This document shows, piece by piece, positions 24,501 through 30,868 of a DNA stretch of 64,000 nucleotides; positions within the stretch are counted from its first letter, which is position 1; every line of letters begins with the position of its first letter. The position numbers and the translations under genes were made by a program. Below the pieces are notes generated by a model. That model was not told the origin of the DNA and ran no database searches. It saw only the letters and a program-made list of their open reading frames with translations. Source of the DNA: Bactericera cockerelli (taxonomy: Eukaryota; Arthropoda; Insecta; Hemiptera; Triozidae); assembly GCA_024516035.1 (NCBI GenBank), contig CM044957.1, positions 16,440,564 through 16,504,563 on the forward strand, written 5' to 3'.

Positions 24501-27145
24501 TGTTGAATAACACCCAAGGGTTTCAGATTAGTCAGCGTCGATGGCACATTAAATACATATGTCCTCTTGAGATCACTCAAGTTGAGCAACGTCAAGCGAA
24601 GTCAAGACTTGGTGAGTGATCACTCAAATTCGAATTCTCGTGATACTGGCTGCTCCCGGTCCAATCTAAGACGGGTGAGGTAAATATGGGTACATAAAAT
24701 AATCATTCGCTAAAACAGCTACTTAAATTTACCTCACCCAGGAGTGAGGGCCAGAATATCCAGCATCACGAGGATTCGAATTTGAATGGTAACTCATCCA
24801 AATTTTAATCTCGTAGGATGTTGCTTAACTTGAATGAAAAAAAACAAGAACTAAAATTGCTTTTATTTTTTTATCTTTTTTATCGTTTTTTTTTTTAAAT
24901 TATTAAATCTTTCTATTTTGTAAATTACCTACTTAATGAGTGAGTAATTGAATATGCTTGGTTGTGCCTGAAAACTATGTAGGTAACGGTCTCTAGCAAC
25001 TACTAAGGTCATGTCAGGACGGGGCTTTTACCCTACTTACTACCTACATTAACCTCACCCTGCCTGGGTTGAGCCAGGAATAGCTAGCATCACGAGAGTT
25101 CTACGTTTCTAACCTCGCTGGACATTGCTTAACTTCAGTGACATAACGAGAACTTGGTAAATACACATTCAACGTGCCATCGCGCATCGACACGACCCCG
25201 ACAATGTTATTAAACATCTTCATATTCATCAAAATGATCCATTTACGTCACCGGATCTACATAATATATATGTATTTCTTCTATTATTAATATTGTTTTA
25301 GAATTTTAAACCCATCAGACCCTTATACAAGAGGCTATTTCAAGAACTTGGTGTCAAGAGTCATAATTATAATAGGTATTATTTTGTACATAAATACTAG
25401 ACTTCAGTTGTCCACCGGTTTTTCTATTAAATTTTAGATCAAATTAAATGTGTAGGTACTTAATGCAATCAATGTTTTTCAACACATACATTGATTAACT
25501 TACATACAACATACAGGGTGGGGCAAAAGTCTGGAAACCCCTAAATAACTTTCGAATGGCTTCTTCGGTAAAATTAAAATTTTGTACGGTAAACCGGACT
25601 AATAAGACCTTCTTTTAGAGTGGGGTCGATTTTTGTTACCGGCCCCCATGTCGGGGCCAGGGGGGCCAACTTCATTTTTTTAAATACGAACCCCCACCTT
25701 GCGATACATTTTTGAAAAGGTCTTTAAATAAGAAATACATTGGTGTAAATTTTATTTTTTTAATATTAACTGTTTGCAAATGGCGTCCAACTTTGTGTAT
25801 GCAGTAAAGTCTGGAAACCCCTGAATATCTTTCGAAAAGGCTTTCTCAGTAAATTTAAAATTGTGTACGGTAATCCTTGGTAATTAGACCTTATTTTAGA
25901 ATGGGACCGATTTTTTTTACCGGCCCCCATGTCGGGGCCAGGGAGGCCAACTTCATTTTTTTAAATACGAAACCCCACCTTGCGATACATTTTTGGAAAA
26001 GTCTAATTACCCCGACTTATTGTGCACAATTTTAAATTTACTGAGAAAGCCCTTTCAAAAGATATTCAGGGGTTTCCAGACTTTACTGCACACACAAAGT
26101 TGGACGTCATTTGCAAACAGTTAATATTAAAAAAAATAAAATTTGCACCATTGTATTTCTTATTTAAAGACCTTTCCAAAAATGTATTGCAAGGTGGGGG
26201 TTCGTATTTAAAAAAATGAAGTTGGCCCCCCTGGCCCCGACATGGGGGTCGGTAACAAAAATCGACCCCACTCTAAAAGAAGGTCTTATTAGCCCGGTTT
26301 ACCTTACAAAATTTCAATTTTACCGAAGAAGCCATTCGAAAGTTATTCAGGGGTTTCCAGACTTTTGCCCCACCCTGTATACATTTCCAACACATTCGAT
26401 GGAGGTATTCCAACACATGTATACCTCCATCGAATACAAAGTACAAAAACATAAACATTAGTTCATTTAAAAACGGCAACGGATAGCGAAAAGTTAGTAA
26501 GAATCAGTATAAAAATAACCACTTCTTATCTACTTACTATCCGGTACACTATACACTCCTATAGCTGGAAGAAGTTCTATTAATCATCAATAAAAAATTT
26601 AAAGATCATACACGAATGTTGTAAAGACAAATTAAAACCAATTTTATTCCCGGGTGTACTTATCTACTTACATACCGGGTATACTTTTGTATTACTTCTG
26701 GGTAAACTTATCTATTTTATATACACATTTATCCTAATTTTCATGGGGTACAGTTTTGATGAGTTCAAATGAAAAGAAAATGATAGGCTGTTTAGGGTGA
26801 AAATCGCACAATGTAATATTGTAGGAAGTGATGGATTTATTTTATTGATAATGTAAGTTAATCTTAGGGCAGCATTAAATTAATAGACGTTTTTATTATA
26901 CCTCTGTGGACTTCAGTCTAGATTTTGCGTATTTGTTTAAATGGGGAATCTAATGCTAAAGTCCAAACTTGTGATCTTGATTTTGCCTATTAATTTCGCC
27001 CTTCAGCCCAAAGAACTCTTCAGATAGCACTCACCTCATATCCACACACAGGGGCTTCAGTCGCTTTGAAGTTGTCCGCAAACGGATGCGATAAAACTAC
27101 GACGCAGCCCGCTAACAGAAGTCCGACAAGACCTAGAACCTTCAT
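1983..27145 (-). CDS. Man2b1: Lysosomal alpha-mannosidase (GH38), 15 exon positions, 3' end beyond the window
   Basis: Hydrolyses terminal alpha-linked mannose from N-glycans during glycoprotein turnover in the lysosome. Joining exons 1-15 with one copy of exon 7 gives an unbroken frame of 2604 nt (868 residues). The human enzyme is about 1000 residues, so roughly 130 C-terminal residues lie left of position 1. Visible hallmarks: signal peptide (about residues 1-19); HTHDDVGW with metal ligands near H56 and D58; QIDPFGHS with the expected nucleophile and Zn ligand D180; TMGxDF near residue 302; QHHDAITGT near 416-424 with the last Zn ligand; FYTDSNGRE and GNYYPV of the beta-rich C-terminal part. 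All joins fit phase and GT-AG. Some insects have several tandem mannosidase genes, so orthology to one paralog is not settled. Introns are full of SINEs and MITEs. Coordinates span introns. Confidence 0.93.
2430..2545 (+). repeat. A-rich 3' end of a retroposon
   Basis: T-rich sequence followed by a TTCTACCTACTAATAAAG-like end and an AAAT-rich tail. A similar end (TTCTACCTAATAAAG plus poly(A)) occurs at 19403-19435, which suggests the 3' terminus of one LINE family. Confidence 0.45.
2855..3172 (+). repeat. tRNA-derived SINE, family S3, with poly(A) tail
   Basis: The tRNA-like head has an A-box-like TAGATCAGTGGTTAAGA and a B-box-like GGTTCGATCCC. A unique body follows, then a 19-nt A run at 3150-3168. 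Reverse-strand relatives occur at about 20955-21205 and 51345-51620. It lies between exons 14 and 15. Confidence 0.85.
3289..3562 (-). CDS. Man2b1: Mannosidase exon 14
   Basis: 274 nt containing [40 protein letters not shown] and [20 protein letters not shown], ending [19 protein letters not shown] and LTVLxDRxxGGxSL are strongly conserved. Acceptor CCACAG, donor GTAAACTC. A foldback MITE begins about 55 bp from the acceptor. Confidence 0.94.
3617..3910. mobile_element. Foldback MITE in mannosidase intron 13
   Basis: The first ~130 bp (ATTTAGGG onward) and the last ~130 bp (ending CCCTAAAT) are near-perfect inverted repeats. Both include the block around CTTACACAGTACGCAATCCG. A second, more decayed member lies at about 26870-27005 just downstream of exon 1. 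No coding capacity. Confidence 0.8.
4238..4358 (-). CDS. Man2b1: Mannosidase exon 13
   Basis: 121 nt coding for [20 protein letters not shown], then [20 protein letters not shown]. It matches family blocks VxEVxQxFxxWxSQVVRLY and EWxVGPIP. Acceptor CCACAG, donor GTAAGTAA. Phases fit exons 12 and 14. Confidence 0.92.
4480..4636 (-). repeat. tRNA-derived SINE, family S4
   Basis: On the minus strand the head reads TCCGTGGCTTAGTGGCTAAG and later GGGTTCAAATCCCGGACGG, like tRNA A and B boxes. The body includes GGAATGGCATGGTTAAAGG. A second copy lies at 12897-13051, also on the minus strand. Confidence 0.8.
5049..5256 (-). CDS. Man2b1: Mannosidase exon 12
   Basis: 208 nt beginning [20 protein letters not shown], then [20 protein letters not shown] and AYIFRNNG, the last being the family motif SGAYIFRP. 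Acceptor TTTCAG; the donor GTCAGTTT is less canonical than its neighbours. A 220-bp MITE (5279-5498) starts about 22 bp upstream of the acceptor. Confidence 0.92.
5279..5498. mobile_element. MITE with 15-bp terminal inverted repeats
   Basis: Begins AACACGTTGAACACC (5279-5293) and ends with its exact reverse complement (5484-5498). The inside contains further inverted blocks around CCGGTGGGTTTCA. It is inserted just upstream of the exon 12 acceptor. A terminal fragment resembling it lies near 10835. Confidence 0.75.
5705..5870 (+). repeat. tRNA-derived SINE, family S1, diverged copy
   Basis: Head CTGGTAGCTAAGTGGTGAAG, B-box-like GGGTTCGTAACCC, then a body shared with the copy that follows immediately at 5874. 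Confidence 0.75.
5874..6085 (+). repeat. tRNA-derived SINE, family S1, well-preserved copy
   Basis: Starts GTCCCGGTAGCTCAGTGGTA, and a CCGGGAC at the end of the tRNA-like head can pair with the first seven bases as an acceptor stem. GGGTTCGAAACCC acts as a T-arm/B-box. The body ends in an ATT-rich tail. Other copies: 8909-9118 (+) and 29829-30056 (-). No isotype can be assigned; it is a SINE, not a functional tRNA gene. Confidence 0.85.
6157..6365 (-). CDS. Man2b1: Mannosidase exon 11
   Basis: 209 nt coding for a segment containing [20 protein letters not shown] and [10 protein letters not shown]. IPPLGLxxY is conserved in lysosomal mannosidases. Acceptor CACCAG, donor GTGAGTGT; it ends in phase 0. 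Confidence 0.92.
6459..6500. repeat. (CA)n microsatellite
   Basis: About 40 bp of uninterrupted CA dinucleotides in mannosidase intron 10. Confidence 0.95.
6628..6686. repeat. 59-bp near-perfect palindrome
   Basis: Arms of about 27 bp (CCCCGCCCTTTAGTTAGGAC onward) flank a five-base centre. Another arm copy follows at 6691-6724, and a related single arm is near 2414-2435. This is probably the terminal hairpin of a mobile element. Confidence 0.75.
6735..7012 (+). repeat. LINE/retroposon 3' ends with ATT and AAAT tails
   Basis: Two AT-rich 3'-end-like segments, one ending in an (ATT)n tail near 6880-6897 and one ending AATAAATAAATAAATAC at about 6990-7007. No coding sequence. The second abuts the donor of mannosidase exon 10. 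Confidence 0.45.
7024..7229 (-). CDS. Man2b1: Mannosidase exon 10
   Basis: 206 nt coding for [20 protein letters not shown], then [20 protein letters not shown] and LVQNAS. This is the start of the beta-sandwich region (family pattern CxxLNxSxC, YNPL). Acceptor CACCAG, donor GTGAGAGA. A LINE-like A-rich 3' end (about 6900-7010) lies immediately beyond the donor. Confidence 0.92.
7720..7800 (-). repeat. tRNA-like head of SINE family S6
   Basis: The minus strand reads GGTAGAAGTGGTTAACGATA, then GTTGGTTCAGATCCCACCCA. It matches the head of the longer copy at 63528-63742. Confidence 0.65.
7872..8059 (-). CDS. Man2b1: Mannosidase exon 9: Zn-ligand motif QHHDAITGT
   Basis: 188 nt beginning [20 protein letters not shown], then [20 protein letters not shown], ending EESIK. 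The His in HHDAxTGT is the fourth Zn ligand of GH38 enzymes and is present here (near residue 418). Acceptor GATCAG, donor GTGAGTCA. Confidence 0.95.
8272..8438. mobile_element. Decayed pogo/Tigger-like MITE
   Basis: Contains CTTGATATAAGAGAAACCTC near the left and TATATCCAGGAGTCAGGTTC near the right, resembling the GGTTTGACTG-ended element at 41852-41994. The ends are too diverged to define a TA duplication. Confidence 0.45.
8481..8618 (+). repeat. tRNA-derived SINE, family S2, diverged copy
   Basis: ACCGACCTCAGGGGCTTGAT, then a B-box-like GGTGGTTCCAGTTCC and the family body. A better copy follows at 8670. Confidence 0.7.
8670..8812 (+). repeat. tRNA-derived SINE, family S2
   Basis: ACCGACCTCAGTAGCTTGAT head, GGTGGTTCAAGTCCC B-box, and a body ending AACACAAATATGATAAC. 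Other copies: 23454-23605 (+), 28370-28470 (-), 28548-28687 (-), 31266-31414 (+), 32657-32780 (-). This is the most frequent SINE in the window. Confidence 0.82.
8909..9118 (+). repeat. tRNA-derived SINE, family S1
   Basis: Near-identical to the copy at 5874-6085, with GTCCCGG/CCGGGAC pairing retained. It ends in an ATT-rich tail about 7 bp from the donor of mannosidase exon 8. Confidence 0.85.
9125..9335 (-). CDS. Man2b1: Mannosidase exon 8
   Basis: 211 nt coding for [20 protein letters not shown], a [11 protein letters not shown] segment and [20 protein letters not shown]. These match the family blocks YSTP.CY, DFFPYAD and [15 protein letters not shown]. Acceptor ACTCAG, donor GTTAGTAT. 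It ends in phase 0. The start may be off by one base; it was set by reading frame. Confidence 0.93.
9460..9592. mobile_element. Foldback MITE, ~130 bp
   Basis: GGCCGGCTCAAGACTCGACT at one end and a roughly complementary GGGACTCGACCCTGGCC at the other. Internal inverted CGTCACGTGATCGAT and ATTGATCACGTGATG arms. Confidence 0.65.
10080..10253. mobile_element. Foldback MITE, family M4
   Basis: Inverted arms: CACTTTCCACTCTCC left, GGAGAGTAGAAAATG right. The inner AACCAATCAGATT pairs with CTGATTGGTTATT. A related element is at 14022-14188 and a single arm near 15340-15400, all in the same gene. Confidence 0.7.
10910..11043 (-). CDS. Man2b1: Mannosidase exon 7, variant C (nearest to exon 8)
   Basis: 134 nt; begins [20 protein letters not shown], carries TMGDDF and ends FKYLDMLI. 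Acceptor TTTCAG, donor GTAAGTAAA. The base composition is more AT-rich than that of other exons of the gene, but the frame is intact and the conserved residues are kept, so it does not look like a dead copy. Confidence 0.88.
11478..11611 (-). CDS. Man2b1: Mannosidase exon 7, variant B
   Basis: 134 nt; begins [20 protein letters not shown], carries TMGEDF and ends FQNLDMLI. Acceptor TTTCCAG, donor GTAAGTAG. It is open, with no frameshift, and 28 of 44 aligned residues match variant C. Divergence is concentrated at exposed-looking positions and in the residue just before the catalytic-motif Asp. Confidence 0.9.
11780..12010. repeat. Dispersed repeat with a twice-repeated TTTCAGCTCGATTGGAC block
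   Basis: The block occurs at about 11803-11820 and again at about 11935-11952 within a ~200-bp segment. Such blocks are common in insect intron repeats. No coding sequence. Confidence 0.5.
12010..13359. other. Intron between exon 7 variants A and B
   Basis: Holds a reverse S4 SINE (12897-13051). Otherwise AT-rich unique-looking sequence with no supported gene. Confidence 0.6.
12897..13051 (-). repeat. tRNA-derived SINE, family S4
   Basis: The minus strand carries the same head and body as 4480-4636 (CCTCCGTGGCTTAGTGG and the GGAATGCC region). It lies between exon 7 variants A and B. Confidence 0.75.
13360..13493 (-). CDS. Man2b1: Mannosidase exon 7, variant A (first in transcription order)
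   Basis: 134 nt; begins [20 protein letters not shown] and ends FKSLDKLI. It contains TMGGDF, whose Asp corresponds to the residue proposed as acid/base catalyst in the mammalian lysosomal enzyme. The acceptor follows TTTTTAG; the donor is GTATTTTT, weaker than those of variants B and C. Same length and phases as B and C; 27 of 44 aligned residues match B by eye. Confidence 0.9.
14022..14188. mobile_element. Foldback MITE, family M4
   Basis: AAAAAGCACTGTCACTCTCA left and TGAGAGTGAAAGTGCTTTTA right, with inner arms around AACTTGCGTTTAAATAACGC. Related to 10080-10253. Confidence 0.75.
14305..14441 (-). CDS. Man2b1: Mannosidase exon 6
   Basis: 137 nt coding for [20 protein letters not shown], then [20 protein letters not shown] and KDK. 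It matches the family segment YNxYxPPxGFCFD. It ends in phase 0, and each of the three exon 7 variants starts in phase 0, so any of them can be spliced to it. Confidence 0.93.
15028..15233 (-). CDS. Man2b1: Mannosidase exon 5: nucleophile exon
   Basis: 206 nt coding for [31 protein letters not shown] and [16 protein letters not shown], ending in [10 protein letters not shown]180 of WQIDPFGHS is the expected catalytic nucleophile and Zn ligand, as in the mammalian enzyme. Acceptor AACAG, donor GTGAGTCA. Separated from exon 4 by 4.2 kb of repeat-rich intron. Confidence 0.95.
15524..15752. mobile_element. hAT-type MITE, 229 bp, with 8-bp target duplication
   Basis: Terminal inverted repeats CAGCGGTCGGCAACCT and AGGTTGCCGACCGCTG (16/16). 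They are flanked by identical CTCTAAAC at 15516-15523 and 15753-15760. An 8-bp duplication with CAGNGGTCGGCAACC ends is the classic hAT signature. It lies in mannosidase intron 4. Non-coding. Confidence 0.93.
15761..17621. other. Mannosidase intron 4, no gene seen; 115-bp direct duplication
   Basis: AT-rich intron sequence. A tandem duplication with a period of about 115 bp spans 17355-17580; the two units (each starting ACTCAAAGATAATATTTATG) differ by few bases. No supported coding segment. Confidence 0.65.
17622..17975 (+). repeat. tRNA-derived SINE, family S5, full-length
   Basis: The head CCTCCGTGGCGTAACGGTTG and B-box-like GAGTTCGATTTCC are followed by a ~280-bp body ending CACGGACACGGAATTATTAT. 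The 3' ~110 bp recurs at 38496-38605. The body block around CAGGCTGGGTGAGGTTAATG resembles segments near 24660, 25040, 41465 and 61350, a dispersed family. Confidence 0.78.
17976..19190. other. Mannosidase intron 4, continued
   Basis: No coding exon seen. 18230-18360 resembles the dispersed repeat that contains GTTGCTTAACTTCAGTG (also near 25130, 31690 and 61435). Confidence 0.5.
19191..19436 (+). repeat. Retroposon 3' end with poly(A), abutting the exon 4 donor
   Basis: T-rich sequence, then TTCTACCTAATAAAGATT and an A run at about 19421-19435. The end lies about 15 bp from the mannosidase exon 4 boundary. On the gene's strand this places a long T tract right after the donor. Confidence 0.6.
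19451..19636 (-). CDS. Man2b1: Mannosidase exon 4: catalytic-domain strand [13 protein letters not shown]
   Basis: 186 nt coding for [13 protein letters not shown] through [20 protein letters not shown] to FSWGLR. Both blocks are diagnostic of GH38 lysosomal mannosidases. The acceptor is CTCTAG; the donor GTATGTGA lies only about 15 nt from a retroposed poly(A) tail on the other strand. Confidence 0.94.
19637..20361. other. Mannosidase intron 3
   Basis: No coding sequence seen. A weak tRNA-like segment on the minus strand near 20240-20330 may be another decayed SINE. Confidence 0.45.
20362..20443 (-). CDS. Man2b1: Mannosidase exon 3
   Basis: 82 nt coding for [20 protein letters not shown] and PKKK, matching the family segment AGVQYILDS before the FIYVE strand. 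The acceptor is TTTTTCAG, the donor GTAAGTAT. Phases fit both neighbours. Confidence 0.9.
20751..20853 (-). CDS. Man2b1: Mannosidase exon 2: first metal-binding motif
   Basis: Codes for residues 38-71: SCPVPKDNV, then [15 protein letters not shown], then [15 protein letters not shown] is the GH38 signature; its second His and last Asp are Zn ligands in solved structures. The acceptor follows a pyrimidine tract ending in GCAG; the donor is GTAAGTAA. The length of 103 nt leaves one base for the next exon. About 6.2 kb of intron separates it from exon 1. Confidence 0.92.
20955..21205 (-). repeat. tRNA-derived SINE, family S3, 3' portion and decayed head
   Basis: Minus-strand match to 2855-3172, including the block around CTTCTCGCCCATCAGAAGGA. 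The tRNA-like head near 21160-21205 is diverged. Confidence 0.65.
21206..23453. other. Mannosidase intron 1, left part
   Basis: AT-rich intron with no supported exon. Short open frames on both strands have no recognisable content. Confidence 0.5.
23454..23605 (+). repeat. tRNA-derived SINE, family S2
   Basis: CTCAGTTGCTCAATCGATAA head, GGTGGTTCGAGTCC B-box, and a body ending TTGACACAAATATAATAC. Confidence 0.75.
24000..24500. repeat. Tandemly duplicated ~300-bp dispersed repeat
   Basis: The block from AATTCAAAGAAGCGGCGCTT to ACTTTCCTTATTATAGGAT (about 24004-24210) recurs from about 24303 to 24490 at roughly 90% identity. Both contain CAGACAGACGCACGGACCAA. Confidence 0.7.
24535..24860. repeat. 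Dispersed repeat in inverted arrangement
   Basis: GTCGATGGCACATTAAATAC, then TCGAATTCTCGTGATACTGG, followed by inverted relatives ending near 24860. The same family occurs near 25040-25210, 41345-41560 and 61330-61500. Confidence 0.55.
25514..26377. mobile_element. 864-bp Tc1/mariner-type foldback element with four related arms
   Basis: TA-flanked at both ends (25512-25513 and 26378-26379). The termini are CAGGGTGGGGCAAAAGTCTG and its reverse complement. The whole element is a long inverted repeat. Each arm itself has two similar direct segments (AGTCTGGAAACCCCT at about 25530 and 25808), so four related blocks lie head to tail and then inverted. No transposase is encoded. Confidence 0.88.
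26378..27034. other. Mannosidase intron 1, right end
   Basis: Holds a short GGAGGTATTC/GAATACCTCC-type inverted repeat near 26398-26436 and a diverged relative of the 3617-3910 MITE at about 26870-27005. No exon seen. Confidence 0.5.
27035..27145 (-). CDS. Man2b1: Mannosidase exon 1: start codon and signal peptide
   Basis: The ATG at 27143-27145 begins [20 protein letters not shown], a short basic start, a hydrophobic core and a small-residue exit: a secretory signal. The exon ends at the codon for E37 (CGYE), with donor GTGAGT. The frame is open for over 100 codons upstream, but that extension is not mannosidase-like, so the Met before the signal peptide is preferred. Confidence 0.88.
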
Positions 27146-27509
27146 GACGTCTACCTTCCGCACTGACTGAACATATCGTACTGACCGGAGCCTGACAAGC
27201 AAACAGAGAGGCGTATGGATAAGATTAATATGTTGGGTATATTCCTCGTATGATTTGTATGGGACTAGTTTTATTATACACACTTCCAGTTGCAGCGTCA
27301 CTAGAATAGATTTAATTGTGAACTTAATTGGACAATTGCCATTGGATTGTGTATCGAGTTGTTCGATAGGTTCATGTCCCTTAGGAATCACGCAAGTAGA
27401 AGTAATGGTAGCAAATTTGAAGGAACCCGCAAGATGTTTTCCCCATTTAACTCGGTGTGTTTCCATAGGGCTAAAAACAAAATTTTCGGGTGATTTTTGT
27501 TTGAAATAA
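27146..27509. other. 5' flank of the mannosidase gene
   Basis: Should contain the 5' UTR and promoter. I see no clear TATA box or initiator at a suitable distance, so no promoter is called. Confidence 0.4.
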
Positions 27510-28045
27510 AAGAAAATTTTGATAGCGGATTCAGTTAGAATTTTTGAAAATATTTGTCGTCGGAATCATTGGTTTTGGTTACCTGGCACCGTTCCGCTCA
27601 TATCCACCAAAAAGCGGTAAAACGACAATTGTGATACCTTTAGAAGATACAGGCATTTTGCAGGAATCGAATACTCTCCCAGGCTTTCTTGTAATAGATA
27701 CAGAATGGGAAATGCTTCTGGGAAATGTCTTTTGCTATCATACAGAAAGTACATTTCCCAGGAAAATTGTCTGTATTCCTTTAAAAAAGCCACAACTGCC
27801 CTGATTATTTTCGCATTTTTTTGGCAGAACTGACGGCCCAGAGATGGAATGATTTGAGCATTATAATGCTCTAATACTGGGAGAAAAAGTTCGATGGTAG
27901 GAAAATTCCTGTATCTCCTTGAGATAAGCCAAAACTGCCTGGCGCCGTTTAGCCACTCTTGGGCCGATATCGGGGAAACAGTGCCAGATATCCGAAAATC
28001 GATGACTCCTACACAAAATTTGGCCTTAGAGTATACCAGTTTCCT
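27510..28045. mobile_element. Foldback element, family M7, copy 1
   Basis: The left part GGTTACCTGGCACCGTTCCG and the right part GGGGAAACAGTGCCAGATAT are inverted. Internal arms include GGAGATACAGGAATTT-like blocks in both orientations. It is related to 48705-49312. Long antisense frames across it are by-products of its symmetry. Confidence 0.65.
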
Positions 28046-28369
28046 ATGAATGAGCAATATCGGCAGTTGAGCCTAACATAGATACAACCCACAACATATC
28101 GTCGTCGTTTTTGCAACCTCAATGTGATTGATATCAAGCCGATTATTATATTAGAGTTTGATAATCCTGGCATGAAGAGTGTCTACAGTAATGTGCAAGT
28201 ACAACACCACATATCCATCACAAACCTCACACACAACGCACACGCCAGAGATTTTCCGATGTTCCCTAGCCGATGTTGATATCAATTACAGGCTGGACAA
28301 GTATCGTTTCAGATTAACATTTTTTTTATCTCATCGTCTCTTTCGGGCCGTATGAAGTTAATATTTGTG

Positions 28370-28470
28370 TCAGATACAATTATTATTCAAACTCGCTCGA
28401 CTAAATTTTTGCTTAACTTGGGGCTTGAACAACCGACCTCCAGGTTACAAGTTCGCCTCTTCGGTCCATA
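28370..28470 (-). repeat. tRNA-derived SINE, family S2 (5' part)
   Basis: The minus strand carries the tRNA-like head with GGTCGGTTGTTCAAGCCCC and the start of the body. Confidence 0.65.
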
Positions 28471-28547
28471 AAAATATGAAGAAAACCTACGAGTATAACG
28501 CCGAAATATTTGTACCTATTTATCCAAGTAGCTATCTAAGTAAAAAG

Positions 28548-28687
28548 TTATCATATTTGTGTTTATCATTTTCATGATATCACTACTCAAACTCGCTTTA
28601 CTAAATCGACGCTGAAACCGGGAATTAAACCACCGACCTACAGGTCACAAGTCCGCCGCCTTATCGATCAAGCTACTGAGGTCGGTT
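28548..28687 (-). repeat. tRNA-derived SINE, family S2
   Basis: The minus strand starts ACCGACCTCAGTAGCTTGAT with a GGTGGTTTAATTCCC B-box region, then the family body. Confidence 0.78.
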
Positions 28688-29224
28688 TAACTATCTAAGT
28701 ACATAGGGTAAATGTAGATAAATGTCCGTCTCAGAATATGTCTGTCCGGGTCACCACGATACATTCTGGAAGCAGAATCCGAATCCAAGATATCATGACC
28801 CCAAACATGTGCTTCATATCTAGAGTAAAGTCTGGACTTGAACATTTGTTCTGGTTTCTGTTCTCGTAGCATTCCTTGATAAGAACTAGAAGCAACCAGC
28901 GCACGCCAGGTTGTTCTTATCGTTAGGGTAACAGGCATCATGTCAGGATGTCCAGATAACAAGAGATCTGGCGGGCAAGTGGACACACTGTCCACTCGGC
29001 TATCTGCTACTTTATAGAAGACAAGTTGAGATATCAGGAGTCTGCCGAGAGTGATAACAGTATTGACACTATTTCACGCTAGGACATGAAACTGCGTTAG
29101 TTTCCACACATCATAATTAAATCCACAGGATGTGATTCAGTTTACTAGCCCGCATAAAGTACCTATCTATTTCTATTCTAATCAATACATGGACTCAAAT
29201 GTACAATTTGTACTAATCTCTATA
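28688..29224. other. Non-coding stretch
   Basis: No recognisable gene, RNA or repeat family. Confidence 0.5.
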
Positions 29225-29719
29225 CAGAGTGAACGAAAAGTCCCAGGACGGATTTTTTAATAGCCCAAGATCTTAATCAAACTGTTTTCCTCCGCGAATC
29301 TCGCTCGAACACTAGCTGTGGGACCGGACGTGTTATATATGGAAAAACCAAAGCTACCAAGTGATTTAACATGAAAATCTACCCTGATATAATGTATCAC
29401 ACTCATGGTTTAACACATTTATTCCGAAGAAAATTCCATGATTCCGCGGGGTTGATCAAAGATCCGTTTGTTCAAAGTATCGAGTGAGGGGTCAATTATG
29501 CGTAGAATTTTACGTAGCTTTTGAATATCAAATAATAAATAGAGGGTTCCATTTAAAAATCGAAAATTGATGCCTGTTTCACTACTTTTGGGACACCATG
29601 TAGAAATTTCAATTCCGGCAAAAAATGGACAATCTTGCGTTAGAACTTCATTCAAAAATTTGAGTATCTTGAACTGTTAAAAAGATAAAAATCCGTTCCG
29701 GGACTTTTCGTTCACTCTG
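29225..29719. mobile_element. 495-bp mariner-type element with ~30-bp inverted termini
   Basis: CAGAGTGAACGAAAAGTCCC at the left and its complement at the right (ending GGACTTTTCGTTCACTCTG). TA is found at both flanks. A 78-codon minus-strand frame (29419-29655) inside is not recognisable as transposase. Confidence 0.8.
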
Positions 29720-29828
29720 TAAAACTCAAATATATGCGTGTCTAGCTGACTAATCTGACTATGTCCTCTTGGGGATTGTCTATTAACAATACCACAGCCC
29801 AAAGGGTAACAGATATATTTTTTTTTTA

Positions 29829-30056
29829 ATAATAATAATATCGCCTTATTTATACTGCCTGATTAGGACTATTAAGTCCCATTATTCCAACAATAAGCAC
29901 ATGACGTATTATTAATATTATTATGACATGACAAGATACCCTACCAAATGGGAGGATAACTTATCATGTCCCGGCTGGGTTTCGAACCCGTGACCTCTGG
30001 AAACTCTGAATTCAATTCACAGAGTGCCGACTTTACCACTGAGCTACCGGGACAGA
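29829..30056 (-). repeat. tRNA-derived SINE, family S1
   Basis: Reverse-strand copy: the head reads GTCCCGGTAGCTCAGTGGTA, the B-box GGTTCGAAACCC, with an ATT-rich 3' tail at the left. Confidence 0.83.
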
Positions 30057-30127
30057 TTTTTCATGAGAGTTGACCCCCTAAACCACCGTCAACAATTCCA
30101 CTAAAGAGTGTTGTTATTATTAAATTC

Positions 30128-30225
30128 AAAGTAGTCACCGTGGCCGAGTGAGTTAGTGCGCTAGGCAATGCACGCATGGTCAGTTGGTCACCTGGGTTCG
30201 ATCCAAAGCGGGGCATGAATTTTTC
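30128..30225 (+). repeat. tRNA-like SINE head
   Basis: CACCGTGGCCGAGTGAGTTA as an A-box region (similar to leucine/serine tRNA heads) and CTGGGTTCGATCC as a B-box. The trailing GGGGCATGAATTTTTC is shared with family S6. Confidence 0.6.
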
Positions 30226-30405
30226 TGCTCTGTAGTTGAATATTCGGGGTCCACTCATATCTCGTGAGGAAAATTAAAATAAAATATTAAAAAATATTTA
30301 TTTTACGTAGAAAACGATCAATGCAGTCTTATTGGTCAACAAAAAGGCGTCTACATTGCAAATTTCGGAGGCAACGGTGCAATGTTGTTCAACATTAGTT
30401 AATTG

Positions 30406-30868
30406 TTTTAAAGGCCTCATTGAGAGAAGTGCATTTCTACAAATTTCAGTGAGCTACGACATACCGTTCTCGAGATACAGGATCGGTTGTCCTGGCTAAT
30501 ATCCCTATGTTCTGACCTAGAACTCGTTTCAGAAGATTCATTTTTCATTAAAGTTTTGATGTTATTCGAATAAGGTATAACTCGACCTATTTTGTTGATG
30601 TTAGTTTCTGGTTGGATTTCTTAGCCAACCGGACGACCAGCCGACAAAAGTTTTAACAAAAAAACGTATTGAGTTATACCTTGTTCGAAAAGTCTCAATA
30701 AAAGGAGTTAAAATCAAAATTTATCCTTCTGAACATACAGTTGATGAGTTATAGGTCAGAACATAGAGATATTAGCCAGGACGGCCGACCCTGTATCTCG
30801 AGAACGGTATGTCGTAGCTTACTAAAATTTGTTGCAATGAACTTCTCTCAATGGGGCCTTTAAAACAA
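30406..30868. mobile_element. Foldback element with ~200-bp arms
   Basis: TTTTAAAGGCCTCATTGAGA left and TCTCAATGGGGCCTTTAAAA right. Arms include CGTTCTCGAGATACAGGATC paired with GACCCTGTATCTCGAGAACG. A fragment of its centre recurs near 32130-32215. Confidence 0.75.

Noticed and set aside
27566..28057. 163-codon minus-strand ORF as a host gene
   Set aside because: It spans a foldback element, and its frame reflects the inverted arms; a related element at 48705-49312 has no matching frame.
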